NCBI GenBank assembly: GCA_014762485.1 | Contig: JABURU010000236.1 | Span: forward strand, 1 to 9,845 | Source of the DNA: Gammaproteobacteria bacterium | GTDB lineage: Bacteria; Pseudomonadota; Gammaproteobacteria; Thiohalospirales; Thiohalospiraceae | DNA: 9,845 bases | Direction of reading: 5' to 3' | Shown: positions 1-6,910 of the stretch, piece after piece | Layout of the letters: every line of letters begins with the position of its first letter | How positions within the stretch are numbered: the first letter of the stretch is position 1 | Position numbers and translations under genes: made by a program | Notes under the pieces: model-generated | The model's database searches: none | What the model saw: the letters and a program-made list of their open reading frames with translations, nothing else | What the model was told of the DNA's origin: nothing

Positions 1-2
1 TC

Positions 3-77
3 ATTATTGATGAAATTCATCTATATGGTGTTCAGCTTCATACTCCTCGCAGTAGAAGTGGTGCGATTAATCAGTAG
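3..77 (+). pseudogene. Upstream fragment of TIGR03545-family gene, ending at in-frame TAG
   Basis: This is the same reading frame as the 460-codon ORF that starts at 165. It is open from the window edge and encodes IIDEIHLYGVQLHTPRSRSG followed by AINQ, then meets TAG at 75-77. After the stop the frame stays open (TKASPPTPKSSS and so on) straight into the downstream ORF. The segment resembles the part of TIGR03545 proteins, as I recall them, that precedes a Pro/Lys-rich linker: a 'V/I-I-D-E' strand, then '(G)TPR..SGA'. The codon before the stop is CAG, and a single C-to-T change in a second CAG would create the TAG. It could be a real nonsense mutation or an error near the contig edge. The gene's true 5' end, where I would expect a membrane anchor, lies outside the window. 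Confidence 0.6.
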
Positions 78-164
78 ACAAAAGCCAGCCCGCCAACACC
101 TAAATCATCTTCGACAAATACCGAGAAGAGACAAGAAGATAAAGAGTCGATAGATATCCCTGGA

Positions 165-1547
165 ATGAAGCTTCCGGATATCGATACCATTCTGGCGAAG
201 GAGCCATTAAAAACCCAGCAGCTGGCCCAACAGTTTAATACCGCGATTGATCAAACCCAACAACAATGGCAACAAGCCAAGACCACGTTACCCGATGAGC
301 AAAAAATCGAGCAATACCAACAACGTGTAAACCGTCTTAAACAGACCGACACTCGGGACATCAAGGCCCTGGCGGCGGCGATTAAAGAATTAAAGTCGTT
401 AAAGAGTGATATTAACCAGGATAAACGGGCTATCTCTACGGCAAAATCCGAAACACAGTCCAATATCAAACAACTTGAAACGCTATATCAGGACTTACGC
501 AAGGCGCCTTCGAAAGATAAGCGTGCTCTGACGAATAAATACACCCCCGATAGCAAAGGAGTGGCCAACATCAGCCAGTTACTTCTCGGGCCTGAAGCCA
601 CACAATGGTTAAATACCGGCTTGCTCTGGTATAAAAAAATCAAACCTTACATACAAAGCGAGGAGGAAGCGTCTTTACCAGAACCCGAACGACAGCAGGG
701 TATCGATGTCGCGTTTCAAGAGTATCAACCGCGACCTGATTTCTGGATTAAAAGAATTCATGCCAATATCACTATCCCTGCGGGCCAGTTCGACGGCACT
801 ATTACCGACATTAGCCACCAGCCTGAAATCATTAACCGCCCTGCGCGGCTAAATCTCCATGGTGAGAATATGAACGGCATGCAGCTACTGGATATAAAAG
901 GAACATTTGATCACCGGCAACCAGCAAAGTCTATTGATCAGCTGACGATGACCATTGAGGATTACCGAGTCACCAGCCATTCACTAAGCAAACAAGAAGG
1001 GCTGGAACTGTCCATCCAGCGCGCATTAAGTAATACCAATATGAATGTTGTGCTGCGTAATGGGCAACTGGATGGCAACATGAATATCCAGCTACGTGAT
1101 GTTCAGTATCAAAATCGCGCCGGCTCCGGTGAATTCCAGCAAATGATGGTGGCGGCCTTTAATCAGGTAAAGACCTTCAATATTGATAGCCACTTAACCG
1201 GTAGCCTTAGCAAACCGCACCTCAAGGTCTCCTCGGATATCGATAACCACTTAAACCGGCAGCTCAAGGTGGCATTTAACAAGCGCAGCCAGGCCTACCG
1301 CCATGAGCTGAACCAACGCATTGATGAGGTAGCCAAGAAGCCGCTAAAGGATGCAAAGGTTCGTATGAATGAGGCCAAGAACGAAATAAACCAGCAGATC
1401 AGCCAGGCCCAAAGGCGTTTTGATAAACAAAAACAACAGGTTGAAAATATGATCACGCAATATGAAAAGAGCTATAAGTCGCGACTAAATTCGCAAAAAG
1501 ACAAGCTAAAACAAGACCTTAAGAACAAACTCAAGAAGCTGCTCTAA
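165..1547 (+). CDS. TIGR03545-family protein, C-terminal 460 residues (interrupted gene)
   Basis: Function is unknown. The 460 residues are flanked by charged, Gln/Lys-rich coiled-coil stretches (about 12-115 and 385-460). Between them, at about 195-370, is a beta-rich segment with repeating 'LxLxGxxM..L.I.G' and 'NMNIQLRDV' strands that I find reminiscent of AsmA/DUF748-like periplasmic proteins; that likeness is inference. Full members of the family, as I remember them, are longer by about 100 residues and begin with a membrane anchor, so this is a 3' portion. ATG 165 is simply the first Met after the in-frame TAG at 75-77. There is no convincing Shine-Dalgarno before it (the bases there read atccctgga), and homology-like sequence continues upstream of it. 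The ORF shows no further damage, so any disruption is recent or artefactual. The next gene starts 47 bases downstream on the same strand. Confidence 0.7.
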   Translation: MKLPDIDTILAKEPLKTQQLAQQFNTAIDQTQQQWQQAKTTLPDEQKIEQYQQRVNRLKQTDTRDIKALAAAIKELKSLKSDINQDKRAISTAKSETQSNIKQLETLYQDLRKAPSKDKRALTNKYTPDSKGVANISQLLLGPEATQWLNTGLLWYKKIKPYIQSEEEASLPEPERQQGIDVAFQEYQPRPDFWIKRIHANITIPAGQFDGTITDISHQPEIINRPARLNLHGENMNGMQLLDIKGTFDHRQPAKSIDQLTMTIEDYRVTSHSLSKQEGLELSIQRALSNTNMNVVLRNGQLDGNMNIQLRDVQYQNRAGSGEFQQMMVAAFNQVKTFNIDSHLTGSLSKPHLKVSSDIDNHLNRQLKVAFNKRSQAYRHELNQRIDEVAKKPLKDAKVRMNEAKNEINQQISQAQRRFDKQKQQVENMITQYEKSYKSRLNSQKDKLKQDLKNKLKKLL

Positions 1548-1556
1548 TAAGGGAAA

Positions 1557-1572
1557 ATCACTACTTTGTGAT
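1557..1572. repeat. Short inverted repeat ATCAC-N6-GTGAT upstream of tatT
   Basis: Perfect 5-base arms (1557-1561 and 1568-1572) flank a 6-base spacer in the 47-base gap between the TIGR03545-type gene and tatT. It partly overlaps TAAAAT (1572-1577), which could serve as a -10 box, but no matching -35 box is visible about 17 bases upstream. It could be a small operator for the transporter operon or a chance palindrome. It is not a CRP site, because the arms are in the opposite order (CRP is TGTGA-N6-TCACA). There is no T-tract after it, so it is not a terminator. Confidence 0.25.
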
Positions 1573-1594
1573 AAAATAGAATGTCGTTAGCTTT

Positions 1595-2464
1595 ATGGAG
1601 ACCATGATCGTGCGCCTGTCACGTGTTTTACATGCATTGGTACTGTTTTTATTCGTGCTCTCCAGCAGCGGCTGTATGAGTATAATCTCTAACCGTATGT
1701 CCGACACCCTGTCCAATGCCATTCTCAACCAGGATGATCCGACCCTGGTGCGCGATGGTGCTCCAGCGTATTTATTATTGATAGACGGCCTGATCATGGA
1801 CAGCCCGAATGATGCCAGTCTACTGATCGCCGCCTCTAAACTTAACGGAGCTTATGCCGGCATCTTTGCCGAAGACAAGGTAAGAGCCAGACTCATGTCT
1901 GATAAGGCCATGCGCTATGCCCGCACCGCACTGTGCCAGTCTCAACGTTCACTATGCAAGGCGGAAAAAGCCAAGTTTAAAGACTACTCCGCCCTCGTCG
2001 CCAATATTGAAAAGTCCGACCTGGCAGTGGTATTTGCCTATGCCTCAGCCTGGGCAGGGCAGATACAGGCCAATAGTAGTGACTGGATGGCCGTCGCCGA
2101 TGTACCTCGCGTCGAAGCCCTGTTGGAAAAAGTGATCGCCCTTAATCCGGCGTTTGAAAATGGCCAGCCTCATCTCTACCTCGGTGTTATTCGCAGCCAG
2201 ATCCCTCCTTCTCTAGGGGGTAAACCGGAGCAAGGCAAACAACACTTTGAGACCGCGATTAAGTATTCATCTGGCAAGGATATGATGGCCAAGGTGCTCT
2301 ATGCGGAAACCTATGCTCGACTAATGTTCGATCAGGAACTTCACGATCAGTTATTAAACGATGTGTTAAATGCCAATCCGGTGGTTGAGGGATTAACCCT
2401 GACCAACACCCTGGCACAAACACGTGCGCAGCAACTGCTGCAAAGTGGAAAAGATTATTTCTAG
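1595..2464 (+). CDS. tatT: TatT-family TRAP-associated lipoprotein (TPR-like T component)
   Basis: TatT proteins are periplasmic helical-repeat lipoproteins encoded beside DctP/DctQM. The T. pallidum homologue is known to trimerise and associate with its TRAP binding protein. Here an N-terminal hydrophobic stretch ends in a lipobox-like LSSSGC with Cys27 as the lipid-bearing residue. The rest is almost all helical, with family hallmarks: DGLIMDSP (65-71), an Ala-rich helix with YA (about 79-88), FAYASAWAGQI (147-157), the LLEKVIALNP helix (176-185), PSLGGKPEQG (205-214) and HFETAIKYS (218-226). Residues after Cys are Met-Ser, not Asp, so outer-membrane sorting is likely. Cys114 and Cys121 are close enough to form a disulfide. 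The start is uncertain: ATG 1595 has no Shine-Dalgarno, whereas GGAG at 1597-1600 suits GTG 1610 or, with a short spacer, ATG 1604. Any of these leaves the signal peptide intact. Confidence 0.87.
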   Translation: METMIVRLSRVLHALVLFLFVLSSSGCMSIISNRMSDTLSNAILNQDDPTLVRDGAPAYLLLIDGLIMDSPNDASLLIAASKLNGAYAGIFAEDKVRARLMSDKAMRYARTALCQSQRSLCKAEKAKFKDYSALVANIEKSDLAVVFAYASAWAGQIQANSSDWMAVADVPRVEALLEKVIALNPAFENGQPHLYLGVIRSQIPPSLGGKPEQGKQHFETAIKYSSGKDMMAKVLYAETYARLMFDQELHDQLLNDVLNANPVVEGLTLTNTLAQTRAQQLLQSGKDYF

Positions 2465-2473
2465 GATAGTTTC

Positions 2474-3472
2474 ATGTTAAAAAGAGTTGCCCTGTTTTTA
2501 TCCCTGCTTCCTGCCATTGTCATGCTACAACCGGCTCATGCGGTCACGTTTAAAATCGCGACTTTGGCCCCCAATGGCACCATGTGGATGAACGAAATGC
2601 GTGCCGCCGCCAAGACCATTAAAGAGAAAACCAACGGTAAGGTGAAGTTTCGCTTTTACCCGGGTGGCGTCATGGGCAGCGATAAAAGCGTGCTACGCAA
2701 GATCCGCATTGGTCAACTACATGGTGGCCTGATTACTGGCGGTGGCCTGGCTAGCGTATATCATGATGCCAACCTGTATAACCTGCCTTTCCTGTTCCGC
2801 GATTACAGCGAAGTTGATTATATCCGCCAGCAAATTGATCCATTACTAATTAAAGGTCTACGTAGCAAAGGCTTCGTCAGCTTCGGTTTTAGTGAAGGCG
2901 GTTTCGCTTATATGATGGCAAATAAGCCTTTGAAAGAGGTCAAGGATCTGGCGGGACTAAAGGTATGGATTCCTGAGGGCGATCGTATTAGTCAACTGGC
3001 CTTTGAGGCCGGCAATGTTTCCCCTTTGCCCCTGCCTTTATCTGATGTCTTAACCGGCTTGCAAACCGGCCTGATCGATACCGTTGCCGGTTCACCCGTT
3101 GGTGCCATCGCCCTGCAGTGGTATACACAGGTCAGCTACCTAACCGATGCCCCGCTGATGTACCTTTATGGTGGCATGATGGTAAAGGAAAAACAGTTTA
3201 AAAAGCTGTCCAAGGCACACCAAAAGATCACCATGGATGAAATGGGCAAGGCCTTTAAGCGTATAAACGATCAAAACCGCAAAGATGATCACCGTGCAAA
3301 AGAGGTCATTAAGCAACAAGGGATCAAGTTTGTTCAGCCTAACCATGCTGACAGAAAGCTGTGGTATAAAATGGCCGATCACGCAACCCAAACCCTGTTA
3401 AAGGATAAACAGCTGGGTCAGGGGCTGTATGATAAAACCACCGACTTATTAGCCAAGTACAGGAAGCAGTAG
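2474..3472 (+). CDS. dctP: TRAP transporter solute-binding protein, DctP family (TPAT type)
   Basis: This is the periplasmic ligand-binding subunit that delivers substrate to DctQM. The 332-residue length is normal for the family. A Sec signal peptide (KR at 3-4, hydrophobic 5-19) should be cleaved after AHA at 21-23. Family motifs follow: FKIATLAPNGTMW (26-38), GKVKFRFYPGGVMG (55-68), LRKIRIGQLHGG (74-85), NLPFLFRD (103-110), LAGLKVWIPEGD (159-170), SDVLTGLQTGLIDTV (190-204) and LYGGMMVKEKQF (231-242). In sialate/C4-dicarboxylate binders the 'GLKLRVP' arginine grips the ligand carboxylate; the same position here is Trp165. The start is firm: AGGA at 2463-2466 lies 7 bases before ATG and overlaps the tatT stop, implying translational coupling. 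The ligand cannot be deduced; the tatT neighbour points to a TPAT rather than a classical sialic-acid or C4-dicarboxylate system. Confidence 0.93.
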   Translation: MLKRVALFLSLLPAIVMLQPAHAVTFKIATLAPNGTMWMNEMRAAAKTIKEKTNGKVKFRFYPGGVMGSDKSVLRKIRIGQLHGGLITGGGLASVYHDANLYNLPFLFRDYSEVDYIRQQIDPLLIKGLRSKGFVSFGFSEGGFAYMMANKPLKEVKDLAGLKVWIPEGDRISQLAFEAGNVSPLPLPLSDVLTGLQTGLIDTVAGSPVGAIALQWYTQVSYLTDAPLMYLYGGMMVKEKQFKKLSKAHQKITMDEMGKAFKRINDQNRKDDHRAKEVIKQQGIKFVQPNHADRKLWYKMADHATQTLLKDKQLGQGLYDKTTDLLAKYRKQ

Positions 3473-3957
3473 TGAGTTCCAAATCCGTCATCCAGTGGCT
3501 GCATAAACTGGAAGATGGCCTGTTGGCCGTTATCCTGCTACTGATGTTGTTATTGGCTGCAGCACAAATTTTTATGCGTAACCTGTTTGATGCCGGCCTG
3601 GTCTGGAGCGATCCCCTGCTGCGCGTCCTGGTATTATGGATTGCCATGCTGGGTGCCATGGTAGCAACTCGCCAGCGCCACCACATTAATATCGATGTCT
3701 TATCGCGCTTGCTCCCCCCCCAGTGGCGCATATGGCAGTACCGTTTCGTACAGGCCTTTAGTGCGGTTATCTGTTTGTTTATTGCCTGGCAGAGCCTGCG
3801 CTTTGTCGGCATGGAAATGGAAGAAGGCGCGCTGATCCTGAACAGCATCCCGGCCTGGATTGTTGAGCTTATTATGCCTATCGGCTTTTTTAGTATCGGT
3901 TTGCGCTTTACCTTACAGCTGCGACTTCCTCCGCCTTCTGACGAGGAGGTGCTGTAG
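3472..3957 (+). CDS. dctQ: TRAP transporter small permease subunit DctQ
   Basis: This is the small inner-membrane subunit of the TRAP transporter, which packs against DctM. It has 161 residues and four predicted membrane helices at about 16-36, 49-67, 90-112 and 127-149, normal for DctQ. The family signature is clear: WSDPLLRVLVLWIAMLGAM (45-63), then the loop ATRQRHHINIDVLSRLLP (65-82). It starts at GTG 3472, whose first base is the last base of the dctP TAG stop. An AGGAAG Shine-Dalgarno sits 5 bases upstream inside the dctP 3' end. The overlap implies reinitiation or coupled translation and matched subunit output. A run of eight C residues (3714-3721) encodes part of LPPQ; the frame is intact across it. 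Confidence 0.93.
   Translation: MSSKSVIQWLHKLEDGLLAVILLLMLLLAAAQIFMRNLFDAGLVWSDPLLRVLVLWIAMLGAMVATRQRHHINIDVLSRLLPPQWRIWQYRFVQAFSAVICLFIAWQSLRFVGMEMEEGALILNSIPAWIVELIMPIGFFSIGLRFTLQLRLPPPSDEEVL
3714..3721 (+). repeat. Poly-C tract (C8) inside dctQ
   Basis: Eight consecutive C residues fall in the codons for Leu80-Pro-Pro-Gln in the cytoplasmic loop after the second helix. A one-base slip would frameshift dctQ and, through coupling, probably lower dctM. The tract is intact and in frame here. Eight is at the low end for a slippery contingency tract, so chance is the simpler explanation. Confidence 0.8.
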
Positions 3958-5231
3958 TGACCATCACCATATTCCTTGCTTTGCTGGCACTGATGGGAGT
4001 GCCATTATTTATCGTTATCGCCACTGGCGCCCTGGCCGGTTATTACATCGAAGAGATCGACCTCTCGGCCCTGATCATCGAATTCTATCGCCTGGCGGAA
4101 ATGCCCATCCTGATGGCAATTCCATTATTTAGTTTTGCCGGTTACCTGTTAAGTGAATCCAACGCCCCCAAGCGACTGGTAAAACTCACCCAGGCTCTAT
4201 TAGGCTGGGCACCTGGTGGACTGGCGATCGTAACCATCCTGGCTTGCTCACTACTAACGGCTTTCACCGGTGCATCCGGTGTCACCATCGTTGCCCTCGG
4301 AGCGCTGCTTTACCCTGCGATGGCGCATGCCGGTTATAAGGAAAACTTCAACCTCGGCCTGATCACCTCGGCCGGTTCGCTGGGCTTATTATTTGCCCCC
4401 TCATTACCGCTGATCCTGTTTGCCGTTATTGCCCAGCAGATGAGTCTGGAGACCCAGCCTTTTACCCTGGATGATGTATTCCTCGCCGGTATCCTGCCCG
4501 GATTGTTAATGATTAGCATGCTTGCAGGCTGGTCGTTATGGAAGAACCGCGACCATCAGCGTACCGCCTTCTCATGGGCCCAGGCCAAGGCGGCGATGCT
4601 CGAGGCACGCTGGGAGCTACCGCTACCCGTGATTATCCTTGGTGGCATCTATAGCGGTTACTTCGCGATCTCAGAAGCCGCAGCGGTCACCGCGCTGTAT
4701 GTATTAATTACAGAAGGTCTGATTCACCGCGATATCCCGTTTGCCAGACTGCCCCGAGTGATTCGTGAATCGATGACCCTGGTAGGCGGAATACTGGTGA
4801 TACTGGGTGTCTCGTTAGCCTCAACCAACGTGATCATTGATAGTGGTTTACCCGATCAATTATTCGAGTTTATACGCAGCCATGTCAGCGATAAGCTGAC
4901 CTTCCTGATGTTGCTAAATGTCTTCCTGTTATTACTAGGCGCGATACTGGATATCTTTTCCGCCCTGGTCTTAATGGTGCCACTATTACTTCCCATTGCC
5001 ATGGGCTACGGTATTGATCCCATTCACTTTGGCATCATTTTCCTTGCCAACATGCAGATTGGTTATTTCACGCCACCGGTCGGTATGAACCTGTTTATCG
5101 CCAGCTACCGCTTCAAAAAACCGGTGATGCAACTGTATCAGGCCACGCTACCTTTCTTCTTTATCCTGTTACTGTCGGTGCTGATCATTACCTATTGGCC
5201 AACACTAACCCTGGGACTAACTGGACGTTAA
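3957..5231 (+). CDS. dctM: TRAP transporter large permease subunit DctM
   Basis: This is the large inner-membrane subunit and transport engine of the TRAP system; in studied relatives it couples solute import to Na+ and works by an elevator mechanism. The 424-residue length is standard, with about a dozen hydrophobic segments. Hallmarks are MAIPLFSFAGYLLSES (53-68), FTGASGVTIVALGALLYP (103-120), AGYKENFNLGLITSAGSLG (125-143), APSLPLILFA (147-156), ISEAAAVTALY (238-248) and NMQIGYFTPPVGMNLF (365-380); the last two belong to the scaffold/transport regions conserved in all DctM. GTG 3957 overlaps the dctQ TAG by one base and is preceded by a full AGGAGG (3944-3949) with a 7-base spacer, the strongest ribosome site in the operon. 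The GC-rich 3' end runs into the next gene with only six bases between. Confidence 0.94.
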   Translation: MTITIFLALLALMGVPLFIVIATGALAGYYIEEIDLSALIIEFYRLAEMPILMAIPLFSFAGYLLSESNAPKRLVKLTQALLGWAPGGLAIVTILACSLLTAFTGASGVTIVALGALLYPAMAHAGYKENFNLGLITSAGSLGLLFAPSLPLILFAVIAQQMSLETQPFTLDDVFLAGILPGLLMISMLAGWSLWKNRDHQRTAFSWAQAKAAMLEARWELPLPVIILGGIYSGYFAISEAAAVTALYVLITEGLIHRDIPFARLPRVIRESMTLVGGILVILGVSLASTNVIIDSGLPDQLFEFIRSHVSDKLTFLMLLNVFLLLLGAILDIFSALVLMVPLLLPIAMGYGIDPIHFGIIFLANMQIGYFTPPVGMNLFIASYRFKKPVMQLYQATLPFFFILLLSVLIITYWPTLTLGLTGR

Positions 5232-5237
5232 CCTTTA

Positions 5238-6296
5238 ATGACTAGCCAAATCACCTCTCTGGTCGAGTTTTTTGAACAGACCGGCATCAAGTTTCGTATT
5301 TTTGATATGGGTCGCCGTGTCAGCAGCATAAGCAAGCAACAGTTTTTTGCCTTTGAACAGGGCAAGCAACCGTATCCTATGCCGTTACAGTTACAGGCCT
5401 GGATAGGTATCCTCGGCTGGCCAGGAGAAGACACCAGTAAGCATTTCATCTGGTTCCTGAAAATGCCGCTGGATGAATCCGGCAATATCAATTACGCCGC
5501 GCGCGACGACCTGCTACACCGCCTGGTACAGATTGCCGAAGCCGGTCTGCAAGGTGATAGTGGGCCGGACGCCCAGCAGTCGATGGAAGACAATCCATAT
5601 GGCTTTAAGCCTAATGATGATCGCATGGCGGTATTCCATGCCAAGGCACTAAAAAGCCTGGCACAGCCAGCCAGCCAGTTTTACCGCCATACCCAGCGTT
5701 ATTTCTCCGGACAGGAAGGCTGGGATCAGTGGTCATCCGTTGGCATGCAGGGCATTGCCGATATGGTTGTGCGACTGGAAGAGGAACAAAATGCGACCAT
5801 CATCTCGAAGGCCATACCACAGTTGCCATTACCTCCACTGGAGGCGCTGGCCAAGTGCCTGGAGAACGAGGCCATCCCGACCTCCATCAGCGAAGCATTG
5901 GTACAGCGCGTAGAGACCGAGCTAAAACAACAAGAACCAGAGCTGGCGGTTGTTTCATTATGCATACGGGCCATGTCCTGTGCCCCGGCCACCGGCCTGC
6001 GCCAGCAACTATTAGAAAAAATATTACAGACCCCAATGGCCACGAGTGTCGACCTACTGGTCAGTATTGCCGGCCGAGCCTGGGAGGACTTGAAACAGGC
6101 GCATATTCGCCTGCTGTTTCTCGAGGCACTGGCAAACAACCCTGCAGGCCAGGAAGTATTTAACAAGCTGATGGCCGATCTGTTTTTTATCCCGGGCATG
6201 CGCGAAGAGTTAATGCAAACACTGCGTGAACCGGAACGATCAGATACACTAGCCCAGGCCATTGGACAGTTTTTTGCTGCAATTAGAAGTGAATAA
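5238..6296 (+). CDS. DUF3549-family protein
   Basis: This is a conserved gammaproteobacterial protein with no assigned function. It has 352 residues and no signal peptide or membrane helix, so it is probably cytoplasmic. I recognise DUF3549 from IFDMGRRVSSI (21-31), FAFEQGKQPYPMPLQLQAW (37-55), HFIWFLKMPLDESG (69-82), an aromatic/charged NPYGFKPNDDR (119-129) and GQEGWDQWSSVGMQGIADM (158-176). The C-terminal half (about 180-350) is an all-helical series of 30-40-residue units (LPLPPLEALAKCLE, LLVSIAGRAWEDL, IRLLFLEALANN) that looks like HEAT/ARM-type repeats, suggesting a binding scaffold; that is inference. It starts six bases after the dctM stop with only a weak GGA (5223-5225) upstream, so it is probably translated from the transporter message. 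Whether it serves the transporter is unknown. Confidence 0.85.
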   Translation: MTSQITSLVEFFEQTGIKFRIFDMGRRVSSISKQQFFAFEQGKQPYPMPLQLQAWIGILGWPGEDTSKHFIWFLKMPLDESGNINYAARDDLLHRLVQIAEAGLQGDSGPDAQQSMEDNPYGFKPNDDRMAVFHAKALKSLAQPASQFYRHTQRYFSGQEGWDQWSSVGMQGIADMVVRLEEEQNATIISKAIPQLPLPPLEALAKCLENEAIPTSISEALVQRVETELKQQEPELAVVSLCIRAMSCAPATGLRQQLLEKILQTPMATSVDLLVSIAGRAWEDLKQAHIRLLFLEALANNPAGQEVFNKLMADLFFIPGMREELMQTLREPERSDTLAQAIGQFFAAIRSE

Positions 6297-6311
6297 TTCA
6301 AAGGGGATTGC

Positions 6312-6824
6312 ATGTATCATCGACGAGGCAAGGAAAGCTTACTGGAAATAGAATCCATTGCACGGCCTTATCAAGATGCCCCTTTGCCGATCGTCCTGTC
6401 GGATGAACTGAACCTTATCCTTTGTTACGTGGTGGCTGACGCTGAAGCAGAAGAAGAGCTGGCATCTGCCGCTAGCCTGTACGAAGAAGAACCCATGCTG
6501 GCGGTGAAATTCCAAACCCCGCTGGCACACTACCTGGGCCCGCCCGATGATGAAGGCCTGAATAAGCACCCTCTTGCTGAATGCGGTATGCAGCCATATC
6601 GTATTTATGTCGTTGAACACTCCCCCTGGATTGAAACACTACGAGAGATGCAGATCCGTAGCGGGCTTTATCGCGCCAGTGACTGGGAACCACTAAAGCA
6701 CTACATTTTTTCCTTTCACAGTATGACCTTTGAATGCATTGCCGAGGGCTATCGTGCATTAATGGTTCGTGGCCCTTTACGTGCCGTATTCGATAGTTAT
6801 ACCGAAATTCTTGATGCCGTTTAG
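6312..6824 (+). CDS. Conserved hypothetical protein, 170 residues
   Basis: I do not recognise a named family with certainty. The protein is acidic, soluble and has no signal peptide. A helical acidic stretch (44-61, AEAEEELASAASLYEEEP) precedes a mixed region, and the most conserved-looking part is HYIFSFHSMTFECIAEGY (130-147). That resembles 'H-F-x-F-x-F-H-D-S-T-F-E-C-x-A' motifs I recall from uncharacterised cyanobacterial and gammaproteobacterial proteins, with His136, Glu141 and Cys142 as candidate functional residues. The start is well supported: AAGGGG (6301-6306) with a 5-base spacer. It lies 15 bases after the DUF3549-type gene on the same strand, so the two are very likely co-transcribed. 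No function is proposed. Confidence 0.8.
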   Translation: MYHRRGKESLLEIESIARPYQDAPLPIVLSDELNLILCYVVADAEAEEELASAASLYEEEPMLAVKFQTPLAHYLGPPDDEGLNKHPLAECGMQPYRIYVVEHSPWIETLREMQIRSGLYRASDWEPLKHYIFSFHSMTFECIAEGYRALMVRGPLRAVFDSYTEILDAV

Positions 6825-6827
6825 CTA

Positions 6828-6857
6828 TTGACACCCCCCTCCCGATAAAGGTAAAAA
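6828..6857 (+). promoter_or_regulatory. Candidate sigma-70 promoter for the 6917 gene
   Basis: A perfect TTGACA (6828-6833), three bases after the preceding stop codon, is followed after 18 bases by TAAAAA (6852-6857; 4 of 6 to TATAAT). A better -10-like TATAAG sits at 6868-6873 but has no -35 at the right distance. The 92-base gap is the longest on the + strand in the window and the only one with a consensus -35, so the 6917 gene may be transcribed separately. Evidence is by eye only. Confidence 0.35.
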
Positions 6858-6871
6858 AGAGATTAACTATA

Positions 6872-6893
6872 AGTGTTACCTGATAAAAACACT
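6872..6893. repeat. Inverted repeat AGTGTT-N10-AACACT in the 5' leader of the 6917 gene
   Basis: Perfect 6-base arms (6872-6877 and 6888-6893) are separated by 10 bases and lie 10-30 bases before the Shine-Dalgarno of the TTG-initiated gene. There is no T-tract, so it is not a terminator. Possibilities are an operator just downstream of the candidate promoter, a weak leader hairpin, or chance. Confidence 0.3.
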
Positions 6894-6902
6894 GGGGATA
6901 TT

Positions 6903-6910
6903 GAGGGGGA
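6903..6910 (+). promoter_or_regulatory. Shine-Dalgarno GAGGGGGA deciding the TTG start
   Basis: A purine-rich GAGGGGGA lies six bases before TTG 6917. No ATG or GTG in frame is as well placed, so this site is the main reason to accept a TTG start. Confidence 0.65.

Noticed and set aside
1557..1572. CRP-binding site upstream of the transporter operon
   Set aside because: The arms are ATCAC-N6-GTGAT, the reverse order of the CRP half-sites, so it does not match CRP.
3714..3721. C8 tract in dctQ as a phase-variation switch
   Set aside because: The tract is short, in frame and encodes ordinary Leu-Pro-Pro-Gln; nothing else suggests a contingency locus. Listed as a repeat only.
3339..3848. 169-codon minus-strand ORF opposite dctP/dctQ
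   Set aside because: It lies wholly opposite two clear family members, has no ribosome site that I could see, and its protein has a shadow-like composition.
5726..6313. 195-codon minus-strand ORF opposite the DUF3549 gene
   Set aside because: The Ser/Arg/Cys-rich composition is typical of an antisense shadow, and the + strand protein carries recognisable family motifs.
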